Source: Xanthobacteraceae bacterium (GTDB lineage: Bacteria; Pseudomonadota; Alphaproteobacteria; Rhizobiales; Xanthobacteraceae). Taken from it: 64,000 nucleotides of DNA. Below, in pieces: positions 1-8,892 of the stretch (its first letter is position 1; each line of letters opens with the position of its first letter). The position numbers were made by a program, and so were the translations under genes. Below the pieces are notes generated by a model. It was not told where the DNA came from. It saw nothing but the letters and a program-made list of their open reading frames with translations, and did not search any database. Location: positions 1,364,001 to 1,428,000 of the forward strand of contig JAHBZB010000001.1 in the NCBI GenBank assembly GCA_019635635.1. The letters are read 5' to 3'.

Positions 1-225
1 TGCGAGGCCCCGTTCGACATCGATCTTCACGTTCGGATCGGTGTAGGGGCCGGAGGTGTCGTAGACCGGCAGCGGCGGTTCGTTCGCGGCTTCGGTGAGC
101 GCGATTTCGCGCAGCGGCACGCGAAGATCCTTCGCCGTTTCCGGCACGGAATAAATCTTGCGCGAGGCGGGAAGAGCGCCGGTGGTGACTTCGGGCGTTT
201 TCAGTTCGCGGTCATGGATGTTCAT
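1..225 (-). CDS. thiC: Phosphomethylpyrimidine synthase ThiC, N-terminal part (runs off the window)
   Basis: ThiC is a radical-SAM enzyme that converts aminoimidazole ribotide into the HMP-phosphate half of thiamine. Only the first 75 codons are present, from an ATG at 225 reading [13 protein letters not shown]. The block [13 protein letters not shown] near residues 53-65 is characteristic of the ThiC N-terminal region. The catalytic core and the C-terminal Fe-S cysteines lie outside the window, so completeness cannot be judged. The TPP riboswitch directly upstream on the same strand independently supports the call. Confidence 0.93.
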   Translation of the reverse strand, partial: MNIHDRELKTPEVTTGALPASRKIYSVPETAKDLRVPLREIALTEAANEPPLPVYDTSGPYTDPNVKIDVERGLA

Positions 226-305
226 GGCGGCCTCGCTTTCACGCGCAAGCGCGCCGGCGCGAAAATGCACCAGCGGCAAAAATAGATGGATTAAGAGTCG
301 GCATT

Positions 306-387
306 GTCCTGTCCCTTCGCCGGCATGACCCGGATCAGGTTCAAAGGGACTCTCTCAGCCCGCGAAAAAAGCGGGCACCCCTCGGAA
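306..387 (-). promoter_or_regulatory. TPP riboswitch (THI element)
   Basis: Read on the minus strand, the segment carries the signature blocks of the thiamine pyrophosphate riboswitch in order: GAGGGGTGCCCGC, GGGCTGAGAGAGTCCC, TTTGAACCTGATCCGGGT, and ATGCCGGCGAAGGGA. A variable stem (GCCCGC/GCGGGC with an A-rich loop) lies between the first two. It ends about 80 nt upstream of the thiC start codon. In this class TPP binding shuts expression off, by sequestering the ribosome site or by termination; which of the two applies here was not resolved. Confidence 0.95.
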
Positions 388-419
388 CAGCGGTAATGTT
401 GGCTCTTATTTGAGGCGCG

Positions 420-1001
420 TCAATGGCGGAGCGCCGCGCGCACCGCGGCGGCAATGTCGGCGTCGATTTCCTGCGGCGGCACCGCCTGCGGAAGAAATAC
501 CCGCACCGCGCCGAGCGGGATACCGATCAGCGCGACTGCGGTGCGCTCCTTGCCGCGCGGATCGCCGGGTAACAGGCGCGCAGCAGTGTTTGCCATGGCC
601 TCGCGCAGTTCGGCGGCGAGTTTTACCGCGCGCGCGCGATATTCTTCCGGCGCGCCGGCGGTGATGAATTCTTCACGGCGGTGCGAGTTCAGCACCACGG
701 CCTGCGCGTGATGAGCACGGGCAAAGCGGGGTGTCACAAGCGCCGCTTCGGCCGCGGCTTCAATGGAGTTGGCGGTTGCGAAAGCAGCGAGCGCCATGGC
801 CTGAAACCGCTCCGCTGCCGTGAGCCAGATCTCGGCGAGCAAGGCGTCGCGGGAAGGGAGCCGGTGATAGATCGAACCGGTCGGCACGCCCGCCGCTTTC
901 GAGACCGCAGCGATGGTGGTCTTTGCGGGGCCGAGCCTTGCCGCGACCAGTGCGGCGGCGGCGATGAGGTCTTCGTGGCTGATCTGCGCGGGGCGGCCCA
1001 T
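420..1001 (-). CDS. TetR/AcrR family transcriptional regulator
   Basis: This 193-residue protein has the TetR N-terminal helix-turn-helix at about residues 25-55, with TTIAAVSKAAGVPTGSIYHR as the DNA-reading part. The C-terminal half is helical and variable, as expected of a ligand or dimer domain. The ATG at 1001 is followed upstream by an imperfect palindrome at 1011-1028, a natural autoregulatory operator. A near-identical palindrome lies at 1473-1490 upstream of thyA. The ligand and targets are unknown. The gene ends beside the thiC riboswitch and does not form an operon with it. Confidence 0.85.
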   Translation of the reverse strand: MGRPAQISHEDLIAAAALVAARLGPAKTTIAAVSKAAGVPTGSIYHRLPSRDALLAEIWLTAAERFQAMALAAFATANSIEAAAEAALVTPRFARAHHAQAVVLNSHRREEFITAGAPEEYRARAVKLAAELREAMANTAARLLPGDPRGKERTAVALIGIPLGAVRVFLPQAVPPQEIDADIAAAVRAALRH

Positions 1002-1010
1002 GGAAGTATA

Positions 1011-1028
1011 TTAGAGGATATATTCTAA
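1011..1028. promoter_or_regulatory. Candidate TetR operator, copy 1
   Basis: The 18 bp TTAGAGGATATATTCTAA form an imperfect inverted repeat with TTAGA/TCTAA outer arms, 9 bp upstream of the tetR start codon. The right half ATATATTCTA is identical to that of the palindrome at 1473-1490. Its position suggests autorepression of the TetR gene; the binding itself is inferred. Confidence 0.6.
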
Positions 1029-1151
1029 TTAATCATCCGCCTCCCGGCGAGAGCGCTCCTGCATTGCACAAATTTCACCGAACCCTCGGCCGCTCGAGAC
1101 GTTGGCTTATCAGCAGGGCGGTGAATGGATGCGAAAAAGGAGAGTTTTCTA

Positions 1152-1430
1152 ATGAAGAAAGTCATTCTGGTTACGACCGCTGCCGCAGCGCTTGCCCTTA
1201 GCCTGAGCGCCGTGCGTGCCGATGAGCCGGGCGTGGAGAAGTATTTCCATGAGCGCGGCGACTTCGATGCTTCCATGATGCAGAAGGGTCCGGCCCCCGA
1301 TCTCGCCGGCTGGCCGGCCTATCAGGGCTATGGGGCCCGCTACGACCACTATAATCGTGGCGGCTACGGCGGCTATGGCGAACCGATGGGCTATGCGCCG
1401 GGCTATGGCTCCGGAACGAGCAACTGGTAA
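1152..1430 (+). CDS. Small secreted Gly/Tyr-rich protein of unknown function
   Basis: The 92-residue product starts at ATG 1152, with AAAGGAGAG 8-15 nt upstream. A longer in-frame start at 1125 lacks this site. Residues 1-23 form a Sec signal peptide (MKKVILV, a hydrophobic core, then AVRA before ADEPG). The mature part is polar, with YFHERGDFDASMMQ, and ends in a Gly-Tyr-rich tail (GGYGGYGEPMGYAPGYGSG). No family is recognised. An intrinsic terminator follows within 10 nt, so it is a single-gene unit. Confidence 0.65.
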   Translation: MKKVILVTTAAAALALSLSAVRADEPGVEKYFHERGDFDASMMQKGPAPDLAGWPAYQGYGARYDHYNRGGYGGYGEPMGYAPGYGSGTSNW

Positions 1431-1437
1431 CGACAAG

Positions 1438-1465
1438 CGCCCCGGCTTCGCCGGGGCGTTTTTCT
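1438..1465 (+). terminator. Intrinsic terminator of the small secreted protein gene
   Basis: The stem CGCCCCGGC/GCCGGGGCG closes a TTC loop and is followed by TTTTTCT. It begins 8 nt after the stop codon at 1430. Confidence 0.9.
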
Positions 1466-1472
1466 ACCCGTT

Positions 1473-1490
1473 TTAGAATATATATTCTAC
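1473..1490. promoter_or_regulatory. Candidate TetR operator, copy 2
   Basis: It contains the perfect 16-bp palindrome TAGAATATATATTCTA (1474-1489). The right half matches the palindrome in front of the tetR gene at 1011-1028. It lies between the terminator at 1465 and the thyA start at 1589, where it could overlap the thyA promoter. Confidence 0.55.
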
Positions 1491-1588
1491 TATTCCTTAC
1501 CTTGGATTTTTTGGACAAGAAATTTCCTTGTGATGCAGCGATAAGTCCTAGGGCGTAAGGTTTCTCGCGACTCAAGGGAAAGCATTCC

Positions 1589-2383
1589 GTGCGGCAATAC
1601 CTCGATCTCGTGGAGCGCATTGTCCAGACCGGCGTTGCCAAGGGCGACCGCACCGGCACGGGAACGCTCTCCGTCTTCGGCCATCAGATGCGCTTCGACC
1701 TCGCGGAAGGCTTTCCGCTGGTGACGACGAAGAAGCTCGCGCTCAAAGCGATCGTGCATGAACTGCTCTGGTTTCTCGCGGGCGACACCAACATCAAATA
1801 TCTCAAGGACCACGGGGTCACGATCTGGGACGAATGGGCCGACGCGCAGGGCAATCTCGGTCCGGTCTATGGCAAGCAGTGGCGCTCCTGGCCGAACCCG
1901 GACGGCGGCGCCATCGACCAGATCAAGGATCTGATTTCGGAAATCAAAACCAATCCGAATTCGCGCCGCCTGATCGTGAGCGCATGGAATCCGGCAGACG
2001 TGCCGAAGATGGCGCTGGCACCGTGCCATTGCCTGTTCCAGTTCTGGGTCGGCGACGGCAAGCTCTCGTGTCAGCTCTATCAGCGCTCGGCGGACGTCTT
2101 CCTTGGCGTACCGTTCAACATCGCGTCCTACGCGCTCTTGACCCACATGGTCGCGCAGGTCACCGGCTTGAAGCCCGGCGACTTCGTGCATTCGTTCGGC
2201 GACGCGCATCTTTACAACAATCACCGCGAGCAGGCGGAGTTGCAGCTTTCGCGCGCGCCGCGTTCGCTGCCGACACTGAAACTCAATCCGGCGGTGAAGG
2301 ATATTTTCTCGTTCCGCTACGAGGATATCTCCTTCGAGAATTACGATCCGCACCCGGCGATCAAGGCAGAAGTCGCAGTATGA
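1589..2383 (+). CDS. thyA: Thymidylate synthase
   Basis: ThyA methylates dUMP to dTMP using methylene-tetrahydrofolate, the de novo source of thymine for DNA. The 264-residue product has the full E. coli-type length and the signature blocks [19 protein letters not shown] (about residues 20-38), the catalytic cysteine in MALAPCHC (about 146) and [17 protein letters not shown]. It begins with GTG at 1589. The stop overlaps the start of the next gene by 4 nt (ATGA), so the two are probably translationally coupled. Confidence 0.97.
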   Translation: MRQYLDLVERIVQTGVAKGDRTGTGTLSVFGHQMRFDLAEGFPLVTTKKLALKAIVHELLWFLAGDTNIKYLKDHGVTIWDEWADAQGNLGPVYGKQWRSWPNPDGGAIDQIKDLISEIKTNPNSRRLIVSAWNPADVPKMALAPCHCLFQFWVGDGKLSCQLYQRSADVFLGVPFNIASYALLTHMVAQVTGLKPGDFVHSFGDAHLYNNHREQAELQLSRAPRSLPTLKLNPAVKDIFSFRYEDISFENYDPHPAIKAEVAV

Positions 2384-2856
2384 TTTTTCGCAGTCTCTTG
2401 GCCGCTGCGTTCGCGGCGATTACGCTGTTTGCAATTCCGGCCGAGGCGCAGAACGCTGACGCCAAAGCCTTCGTCGAAGGCATCTACAAGCGCTATCTCG
2501 GCAAGGAAACGCCGGGCATCGATCTGACCACGCGCGAGGCGCTCGATCTCTATTTCACGCCGACGCTTGCCGAACTGATCGACAAGGATGCGAAGGAAGC
2601 CGAGAAGCAGCAGGAGGCTCCTCTGCTCAACGGCGATCCGTTCGTCGATGCGCAGGACTGGGAAATCACCGATCCGGTCGTCACGATCCAGAGCGCGGGC
2701 GACGGCAAGGGAGCGACTGCGACCGCGAGCTTCAAGAATTTCGGCAAGGCGGTGTCGGTGCGACTTTCGCTCGTGCTCACCCCGAAGGGCTGGCGCGTCG
2801 ACGACGTGTTCTGGAGCGAAGGCAATCTTCGCGCGCTTTACAATCCGCCGAAGTAA
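2380..2856 (+). CDS. Secreted DUF3828-like protein
   Basis: The 158-residue protein starts at ATG 2380, overlapping the thyA stop. Residues 1-22 are a signal peptide ending in AEAQ. The remainder resembles the DUF3828 group of small periplasmic alpha+beta proteins: [11 protein letters not shown], then [13 protein letters not shown], a [11 protein letters not shown] strand, and [17 protein letters not shown] near the end. Family assignment is by pattern only. Function is unknown; coupling to thyA may reflect shared transcription rather than shared function. Confidence 0.7.
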   Translation: MIFRSLLAAAFAAITLFAIPAEAQNADAKAFVEGIYKRYLGKETPGIDLTTREALDLYFTPTLAELIDKDAKEAEKQQEAPLLNGDPFVDAQDWEITDPVVTIQSAGDGKGATATASFKNFGKAVSVRLSLVLTPKGWRVDDVFWSEGNLRALYNPPK

Positions 2857-3252
2857 CTACGGGAAGTAAAGTCCGGCGAGGATCATGAAGATCCCCCCGA
2901 CCGCCGCGAGCCAAACCAGCGAACGAATCATCGGAATGCCTGCCGCGTAGAGCGGCAGGTAAATCACGCGCGCGATCAGATAGAGCCACGCGCCGTTGAC
3001 GGTCAGCGCGTTATGCCGGTTCGCGAGATGCGCGATCAGCACCGCCGCCGCGAAGAACGCGAATGTCTCCAGATAATTCCGGAAGGCGCGGTCGAGCCGG
3101 CCTGCGACGCCGGTTAGCGGCGGCACGGTCTCGTCGCGCGGACCGGCATTCCATTTGAAGCCGCGCGACTGACGGCCGGCATTGCCGGCAGCGAACAGGT
3201 GCGCAAACCCGAGCAGGATTGCGAGCACGAGAGCGGTAAGTTCCTGTGTCAT
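2857..3252 (-). CDS. MAPEG family membrane protein
   Basis: This 131-residue integral membrane protein has four predicted helices and the MAPEG pattern: a short first helix, GNAGRQSRGFKWNAGPRDE, then RLDRAFRNYLETFAFFAAAVL in helix 2, and ARVIYLPLYAAGIPMIRS before the last helix. MAPEG proteins include glutathione transferases and eicosanoid enzymes. Bacterial copies of this short type have no proven substrate. It is convergent with the thyA-linked gene, the two stop codons being adjacent. Confidence 0.85.
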   Translation of the reverse strand: MTQELTALVLAILLGFAHLFAAGNAGRQSRGFKWNAGPRDETVPPLTGVAGRLDRAFRNYLETFAFFAAAVLIAHLANRHNALTVNGAWLYLIARVIYLPLYAAGIPMIRSLVWLAAVGGIFMILAGLYFP

Positions 3253-3306
3253 TGGTCTTCGCTAGCCATATGCGCGAGCCAAGGCAAGCGACGGGCGTGC
3301 GGTTCT

Positions 3307-3795
3307 TCAGCGAGACTGCCGCCGCCGGTAGCGCGGGTCGTCATCGACGAAGAGGCGCTGGGCGAAGATGCGCACCAGCTCGTCAGCGCGCTTACGCTGT
3401 TCGCGGTCGAGTTTCCGGTAAAGCGGTTCGGCGGCTTCAGCGACCACGCGCATATCATGCGCGCGCAGCCGCAGCGCTTCGGCCTGGCGATTTAGCAATT
3501 CAGCGGGCGTGAGCGGGCGGGTTCGTTTGTCGTTCTCGACCATCAGCGCCGCTTTCCGGAACGCGCGCTCGCGTAGAGTATCCATCAGAACAGTTTCGAA
3601 CTTTGCCCAGTCCTCTTCCTGATGTTCTGCAATCTGCAGGTTTGCTTTTATGAGTGCGATCCGAGGCTCCTGGAGCTCGATGGAGCGCTTGGCGATCAGG
3701 TCGATGATCGGGATGGCGTCTTGCGCCGGGGCGTTCGCTGCGAAAACGAGAAAAAATACCGCCGCTGCGGCGGTCCGGAATGCCGGCATTCCCAC
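3307..3795 (-). CDS. LTXXQ-motif (Spy/CpxP-like) periplasmic protein
   Basis: The 162-residue product carries a signal peptide (residues 1-24, ending NAPAQ) followed by a mainly helical domain. It resembles the alphaproteobacterial LTXXQ family, distant relatives of the Spy/CpxP periplasmic chaperones: EEDWAKFETVLMDTL, LTPAELLNRQAEALRLRA and AEPLYRKLDREQRKRADELVR. A second member lies upstream at 3997-4617, so the two probably arose by duplication. The role in envelope stress is inferred from the family. Confidence 0.8.
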   Translation of the reverse strand: MGMPAFRTAAAAVFFLVFAANAPAQDAIPIIDLIAKRSIELQEPRIALIKANLQIAEHQEEDWAKFETVLMDTLRERAFRKAALMVENDKRTRPLTPAELLNRQAEALRLRAHDMRVVAEAAEPLYRKLDREQRKRADELVRIFAQRLFVDDDPRYRRRQSR

Positions 3796-3996
3796 CCCTC
3801 CGAATCTTTTTCTTCGTGGGAGATTTGGTACAGGGAACGTGGAACAAAATTGTCCCGATTGCGCGCAGAACGTGGCAACTGGGGAAAAGCGTTGGGCCGC
3901 GAGGGGGGCAACTCGCGGCCCAACTACGGAAAGCGTCGCTACAAGGATGGAGAGAAAGACCCTTTGGAGGTCAGCGACAGGCTTCCGATCTCGAAA

Positions 3997-4617
3997 TTAT
4001 CCGCGGCGCGGACCGTCATCGCGGTCGGGACCACGATCCGGACGATGCCAGCGGTGCATCATGCCGGCGCGATGCGGGCGAACCAGCATCTGCAGACGGC
4101 GTTTCTGGCCGTCATCGAGCGTCGCGTAGAGCGGCTGGGCCGCATCGGCAAAACGCTTGAGGTCCGCCGAGCGTTCCGCAAGCGCATCGGCGCGCTTGCG
4201 CAGACGATCGAGCTGATCAACCGCGGGCGGCTCCTTGCCGTCCTTGATCTCGGTGCGGCGCTTCTGCCATTCGTCACGGCGGGCGGCCATGCGGTCGCTC
4301 CACTTCTTGCCGAGTTCACGCACGGTATTTTCGACCGGACCCCAGAGCTTTTCCTGCTCTGCGGAGAGCTTCAGGCCCGCCTTCACGGCGGCGATGCGCG
4401 CGTCGAGGAAGGCTGCGCGGTCTTCGGCGCTCAACTGATGGCGCGGTCCGCGCCAGCCTTTGTGCCAGCCTTTCTGATCGCCGAACTGCACGCGTTCGAT
4501 CATCCGATCGAAGTGATCTCCGAAATTCTGATGGCGGCCCTGCGCATAGGCGGCAACGCCGAGGCCGGTGCCGACGAGCGCGACGGTGGCGACGCCGGCG
4601 ATAACCAATTTCTTCAT
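3997..4617 (-). CDS. LTXXQ-motif (Spy/CpxP-like) periplasmic protein
   Basis: The product is 206 residues, from ATG 4617 with AGGAGA about 8 nt upstream; a further in-frame ATG at 4689 lacks such a site. It has a signal peptide (MKKLVIAGVATVALVGTG), a His/Trp-rich segment (GDQKGWHKGWRGPRHQ), and a helical Spy-like body with LSAEQEKLWGPVENTVREL and DAAQPLYATLDDGQKRRL. The C terminus is rich in His, Arg and Asp, which could bind metal (inference). It is homologous to the protein at 3307-3795 in the same direction. Confidence 0.82.
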   Translation of the reverse strand: MKKLVIAGVATVALVGTGLGVAAYAQGRHQNFGDHFDRMIERVQFGDQKGWHKGWRGPRHQLSAEDRAAFLDARIAAVKAGLKLSAEQEKLWGPVENTVRELGKKWSDRMAARRDEWQKRRTEIKDGKEPPAVDQLDRLRKRADALAERSADLKRFADAAQPLYATLDDGQKRRLQMLVRPHRAGMMHRWHRPDRGPDRDDGPRRG

Positions 4618-4737
4618 GGCGCATCTTCTCCTAAGGGAGGACGTTCTCCCGATGGGTATGAGGATGGGCACGCGAATTGTGATCTTCAAATGAAACTTCT
4701 GTAAGCCGGGCGTTACCGGCTTGTAATGAAGCGGCGG

Positions 4738-6630
4738 TTACTGGACCGGCTTGACGCGCAGGTCATAGAGCTCCGGAAAGGTCATTTCGGTCATTACGCC
4801 TCCGAGGCGGAGCCGAAATGGTTTTCCGGCGCGGCCGGGGTTGAGGCTCCAGCGCTGCGGATCGACGGGCGTCGCGTTTTTGAGAATCCATTCGCGGAGC
4901 GTGATTTCGTTCGGCGTGTTGCGTTGCGTCAGCGAGAAGCCACCGATCATGACGAAGCGGATAGCGCCACTTTCGGCCAGCACCGCGAGCTTTTCAGGCG
5001 TTAAAATCGGATCGGTGCCGAGATAGCCGCCGAGCGCCATGACCGGTGCCCCGGTCGCAATGATGAGCGGGCCTGCGAGCAGCGCATTTTCGACGGCGAC
5101 AAGAAATTTTTCGCTGCCGTGTTGTTCTTTGAGGAATGAGATCAGCTTTTCCCGCGCCGGTTCCGCGCGGCGGGGATTGAGCCGGAACGCATCGGGAGTT
5201 TGTGCTTCTGAGAATGCGCCGACGGTTGTGACTGGTGCCGCGACGTTCGGGCGGATCAGAACGACGCTAAGTGCAGCGATCACCGGCAGAACGAGCAGGC
5301 CGGCGGGAAGCGCCGCCAACGCCGGATATTTACGCGCAGCTTCTCCGGCGAATGCAGCCGCTCCGAGCATTGCGAGAAGCGCGGAAAGAGCAGCGACCCA
5401 GTTCAACCAGGACGGCGCGGCGAACTGGGTTTGGCCTATGAAGATCCACGCCTGCCACGAGATGGCGAGCACGATAGTGACGGAAGCAAGCCAGCGCGGT
5501 GCCTCGCCATCCCTGTAGCGATGCCAGATTTCTGACGCGCCAATCGCCGCCAGCGCGCTCAGCGCGGGCGCGAGCGTTGCGAGATAGTAGGTATGGAACG
5601 GACCGCCGGCCGCGCTGAACACGATCCAGTAGCTCGCGAGCCAGCCACCCCAGATCGCGATTGCGATGTCGCGCGTGCGATTTTTCCCGCGCGAAAAGAA
5701 TCCAAAAATAATTCCGGCAAGGGCAAGCGGCAGCAGCCACGCAGCCTGTCCCGCCTGCAACGCGCGGAAGAGACGCAGCGGGCCGACCGCGGATTCGTCG
5801 TAGAGCACCGGATGCGGCTTGTCCGGCTGCGGTGCCGCCGCGGCGGCAGGCTGCGTGAAACGCGCCGCGCCGTTGTGGAGCAGCGCAAGCTCCAGCATCG
5901 AATTGTGTTTCGTGCTTCCCGCATAAGGACGCTTGCCAGCGGGGACGAGATCGAAAGCCGTTACCCAGGAAAGCGCGAGCGCGATCATCAATCCGCACGC
6001 GACCGTCTGAAATTTCAAATGGCGGGTAAACGGTATTTGCCTGTTGAAAAAGAAAAAGGAGAGCGCAATCGCAGGCGCAAGGATGAGCGCCGCCGCCATC
6101 TTTACGTTGAAGCCGATGCCGAGCATCAGCATCGCGCCGCACAGATCGCGCAGGCGGCCGCTTTCCGCGGCGCGCATCGCAAACCACGCCGCGAGCAGGA
6201 GCACGACGATCAGGCAACTTTCGGTATTGTTCGAGCGGTCGATCGCGACGCTCGCCGGAGTTACCGCGAGCACGAGCGCGGCAAGCAAGGCGGTCCGCTC
6301 ACCGAACGTGCGCCGTACGAGAAGAAAAACCAGGAGAACCGCGGCAAGACCAAGAAGCACTTGCGGCAGGAGCGAGTTCAGCCCGCTGAAGCCGAACAGC
6401 TTCGCAAATAGCGCTTGTATCCAGATCGCGACAGGAGGCTTGTCGAGCGTGACGAAGCCGCCCGGATCGAAGGAATTGAAAAAGACGTTGTGCCAGTTTT
6501 GCAGCATCCCGCGGACGGCGGCAGCGTAATATTCGCGGCCGTAGCCGTTCTCGCTCAGATTCCAGAGGCGAAGCACCGCGGCCAGCGCGAGAATCGCGGC
6601 AAGCGGAAGGTGAAAGAAAGCGCGCAGCAT
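4738..6630 (-). CDS. GT39-like membrane mannosyltransferase (ArnT/PMT family)
   Basis: This 630-residue polytopic protein matches the family that transfers sugars from polyprenyl-phosphate donors on the periplasmic side. The N-terminal loop has NLSENGYGREYYAAAVRGML and FDPGGFVTLDKPPVAIWIQA, equivalent to the acidic catalytic loop and the DKPP motif. About ten further hydrophobic helices follow. The C-terminal 150 residues form a soluble periplasmic domain (KFLVAVENALLAGPLI). The acceptor substrate cannot be told from sequence. It stands alone, convergent with no partner gene. Confidence 0.85.
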   Translation of the reverse strand: MLRAFFHLPLAAILALAAVLRLWNLSENGYGREYYAAAVRGMLQNWHNVFFNSFDPGGFVTLDKPPVAIWIQALFAKLFGFSGLNSLLPQVLLGLAAVLLVFLLVRRTFGERTALLAALVLAVTPASVAIDRSNNTESCLIVVLLLAAWFAMRAAESGRLRDLCGAMLMLGIGFNVKMAAALILAPAIALSFFFFNRQIPFTRHLKFQTVACGLMIALALSWVTAFDLVPAGKRPYAGSTKHNSMLELALLHNGAARFTQPAAAAAPQPDKPHPVLYDESAVGPLRLFRALQAGQAAWLLPLALAGIIFGFFSRGKNRTRDIAIAIWGGWLASYWIVFSAAGGPFHTYYLATLAPALSALAAIGASEIWHRYRDGEAPRWLASVTIVLAISWQAWIFIGQTQFAAPSWLNWVAALSALLAMLGAAAFAGEAARKYPALAALPAGLLVLPVIAALSVVLIRPNVAAPVTTVGAFSEAQTPDAFRLNPRRAEPAREKLISFLKEQHGSEKFLVAVENALLAGPLIIATGAPVMALGGYLGTDPILTPEKLAVLAESGAIRFVMIGGFSLTQRNTPNEITLREWILKNATPVDPQRWSLNPGRAGKPFRLRLGGVMTEMTFPELYDLRVKPVQ

Positions 6631-6708
6631 GGGTAAGCCATGCTGCGCGGTCTTGCGGATTTCTTCAATTGGTCTTCGCGTAAAGTCCCGCGTTCGCGGC
6701 GCGGGCGC

Positions 6709-8100
6709 TTACTCCGGCCCGATCATCTTTTCCGGGCGGACGAGGGCGTCGAATTCCTCGTTCGAGATGAAGCCGCCGCCGACGGCTTCCTCGCGGAGCG
6801 TGGTGCCCTTCTTATGCGCGGTCTTCGCAATCTTGGCGGCGTTGTCGTAGCCAATCTTGGGCGCGAGTGCCGTGACCAGCATCAGAGAGCGCTCGAGCAG
6901 GTCCTTGATCTTGTCTTCGTTGGCCTCGATGCCGACGACGCAGTTGTCGGTGAAGGAAACGGCGGCATCGCCGAGGAGCCTCACCGACTGCAGGAGCGCG
7001 TAGGCCATTACCGGCTTGTAGACGTTGAGCTCGAAGTGGCCCTGCGAGCCGGCAACCGTGACGGCGGTGTTGTTGCCGAACACCTGACAGCAAACCATGG
7101 TCAGCGCCTCGCATTGGGTCGGATTGACCTTGCCCGGCATGATCGAGGAGCCCGGCTCGTTTTCGGGCAGCGACAGTTCGCCGAGGCCCGAGCGCGGGCC
7201 GGAGCCGAGAAAGCGGATGTCGTTCGCGATCTTGAACAGCGCGGTGGCGCAGGCGTTCAGCGTGCCGTGGGTCGCGACATAGGCATCGTGCGCGGCCATG
7301 ACCTCGAACTTGTTCGGCGCGGTTACGAACGGGAGCTTGGTCATTTCCGCGATCTTCTGCGCGACCTTCTCGGCGAAACCTTTCTTCGCATTCAGGCCGG
7401 TGCCGACCGCCGTGCCGCCTTGCGCGAGCAGCATCAGCTCGGCGAGAGAATCGCGGATGCGCTTGATCGAAGTCTGCACCTGCGCGGCGTAGCCGGAAAA
7501 TTCCTGGCCCAGCGTGAGCGGGGTCGCATCCTGCGTATGCGTGCGGCCGATCTTGATGATGTGCGCGAAGTCTTTTGCCTTCTTGTCGAGCGCCTGGTGC
7601 AGATGTTCGAGGGCGGGGATGAGCCGGTGCGTGATTTCCTCGGCGGCCGCGATGTGCATAACGGTCGGGAAGGAGTCGTTCGACGACTGGCTCATGTTGA
7701 CGTGATCGTTCGGATGCACCGGTTTCTTCGAGCCCATGGTGCCGCCGAGCATTTCGATCGCACGATTGCCGATCACTTCGTTCGCATTCATGTTCGACTG
7801 CGTGCCGGAGCCGGTCTGCCAGACGACGAGCGGGAAATGATCGTCGAGCTTGCCCGCGATGACTTCGTCGGCGGCTTTGCAAATTGCATCTGCGAGCTTG
7901 GCGTCGAGCAGGCCTAGCTCTTTGTTGGTCATCGCCGCCGATTTTTTCAGCACACCGAATGCACGGATCACCGGCTTCGGCATCCGCTCGCCGCCGATTT
8001 TGAAATTCATCGTCGAGCGCTGCGTTTGCGCGCCCCAATAACGATCGGCTGGTACATCAATGGGACCGAATGTGTCGGTTTCGGTGCGTGTGTTCGTCAT
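6709..8100 (-). CDS. fumC: Class II fumarate hydratase
   Basis: FumC interconverts fumarate and malate in the TCA cycle as an oxygen-stable homotetramer. The 463-residue length is typical. The superfamily signature [17 protein letters not shown] is present, as are [14 protein letters not shown] and [16 protein letters not shown], which carry the active-site Ser/Asn and His residues. The ATG at 8100 ([16 protein letters not shown]) fits family N termini better than the in-frame ATG at 8181. No operon partner is seen. Confidence 0.97.
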   Translation of the reverse strand: MTNTRTETDTFGPIDVPADRYWGAQTQRSTMNFKIGGERMPKPVIRAFGVLKKSAAMTNKELGLLDAKLADAICKAADEVIAGKLDDHFPLVVWQTGSGTQSNMNANEVIGNRAIEMLGGTMGSKKPVHPNDHVNMSQSSNDSFPTVMHIAAAEEITHRLIPALEHLHQALDKKAKDFAHIIKIGRTHTQDATPLTLGQEFSGYAAQVQTSIKRIRDSLAELMLLAQGGTAVGTGLNAKKGFAEKVAQKIAEMTKLPFVTAPNKFEVMAAHDAYVATHGTLNACATALFKIANDIRFLGSGPRSGLGELSLPENEPGSSIMPGKVNPTQCEALTMVCCQVFGNNTAVTVAGSQGHFELNVYKPVMAYALLQSVRLLGDAAVSFTDNCVVGIEANEDKIKDLLERSLMLVTALAPKIGYDNAAKIAKTAHKKGTTLREEAVGGGFISNEEFDALVRPEKMIGPE

Positions 8101-8327
8101 CTCTTCGTCTCGCAATTTGATTTTTGTTGCTACAGCGTATCGCATTACCGCTCTTCGCGATGCAGCGCGCTTCGCGTGCAAGCGATAACAGCAACAACAT
8201 AGTACCGCTATGCAAAATCGCCCGAATTGTCACTTGCGAAGATGATTATTGTCACTAATGTTCCGGGCGTTGACGCTAACGGAACGTAAGATTCCGTAGC
8301 GTCTGGGATGGGACGAGGAAGCGGCCG

Positions 8328-8519
8328 ATGGCCGAGGTTGTAAACCTGCGGCGCGCTCGCAAAGCAAAGCTGCGCGCCGAAAAAGAAGCTGTTGCCGCAC
8401 AAAACCGTGCTCGCTTCGGCCGCCCCCAGCATGAGCGCAAGCTAACCGCCACGCTCGAGGAAAAACGAGAGCACTCTCTCAGTCTGCATTCGCTTGCAGA
8501 TAGAGAAGGTGAGAAATGA
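8328..8519 (+). CDS. DUF4169 family protein
   Basis: This 63-residue basic protein begins MAEVVNLRRARKAKLRAEKE and continues with NRARFGRPQHER, the hallmark of the DUF4169 family of small alphaproteobacterial proteins. Its function is unknown. The stop overlaps the start of the ribbon-helix-helix gene by 4 nt (ATGA). The pair is commonly found together in Rhizobiales. Confidence 0.88.
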   Translation: MAEVVNLRRARKAKLRAEKEAVAAQNRARFGRPQHERKLTATLEEKREHSLSLHSLADREGEK

Positions 8520-8755
8520 AGAGTCCTGTCGTCAAGCGGTCGATCGTAATTGCCGGCCACAAAACTAGCGTAAGTCTGGAAGACGCTTTCTGGGATGCGT
8601 TGAAACACATCGCGGCTGAGCGCAAAGTGACGCTTTCCGACGTCGTGCAGGAAGTCGATCAGAAGAGAAAACAGGGAAATCTGTCCTCCGCGATCCGGCT
8701 GTTCGTGCTCGATCACTACCGTGCGCACCATCCGGCCGCCCGGGCCAGGACCTGA
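8516..8755 (+). CDS. Ribbon-helix-helix DNA-binding protein
   Basis: The 79-residue product matches the Rhizobiales ribbon-helix-helix family (RHH_4): a beta strand KRSIVIAGHKTSVSLEDAFWDAL, then the helices HIAAERKVTLSDVVQEVDQ and LSSAIRLFVLDHY. Members bind DNA as dimers, but their targets are not known. It is translationally coupled to the DUF4169 gene. Confidence 0.85.
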   Translation: MKSPVVKRSIVIAGHKTSVSLEDAFWDALKHIAAERKVTLSDVVQEVDQKRKQGNLSSAIRLFVLDHYRAHHPAARART

Positions 8756-8892
8756 CGCAGCCCCGCGTATCACTACGTACGCCTTTTGTGCGCGACACGG
8801 CCGCGCGTTGAACCGCCGCAATCGCTACCCTATAACCATCGCGACACCGAGAACGGGCATCTCATAACGCCCGCGCCACCGGAGGCTTTTCA

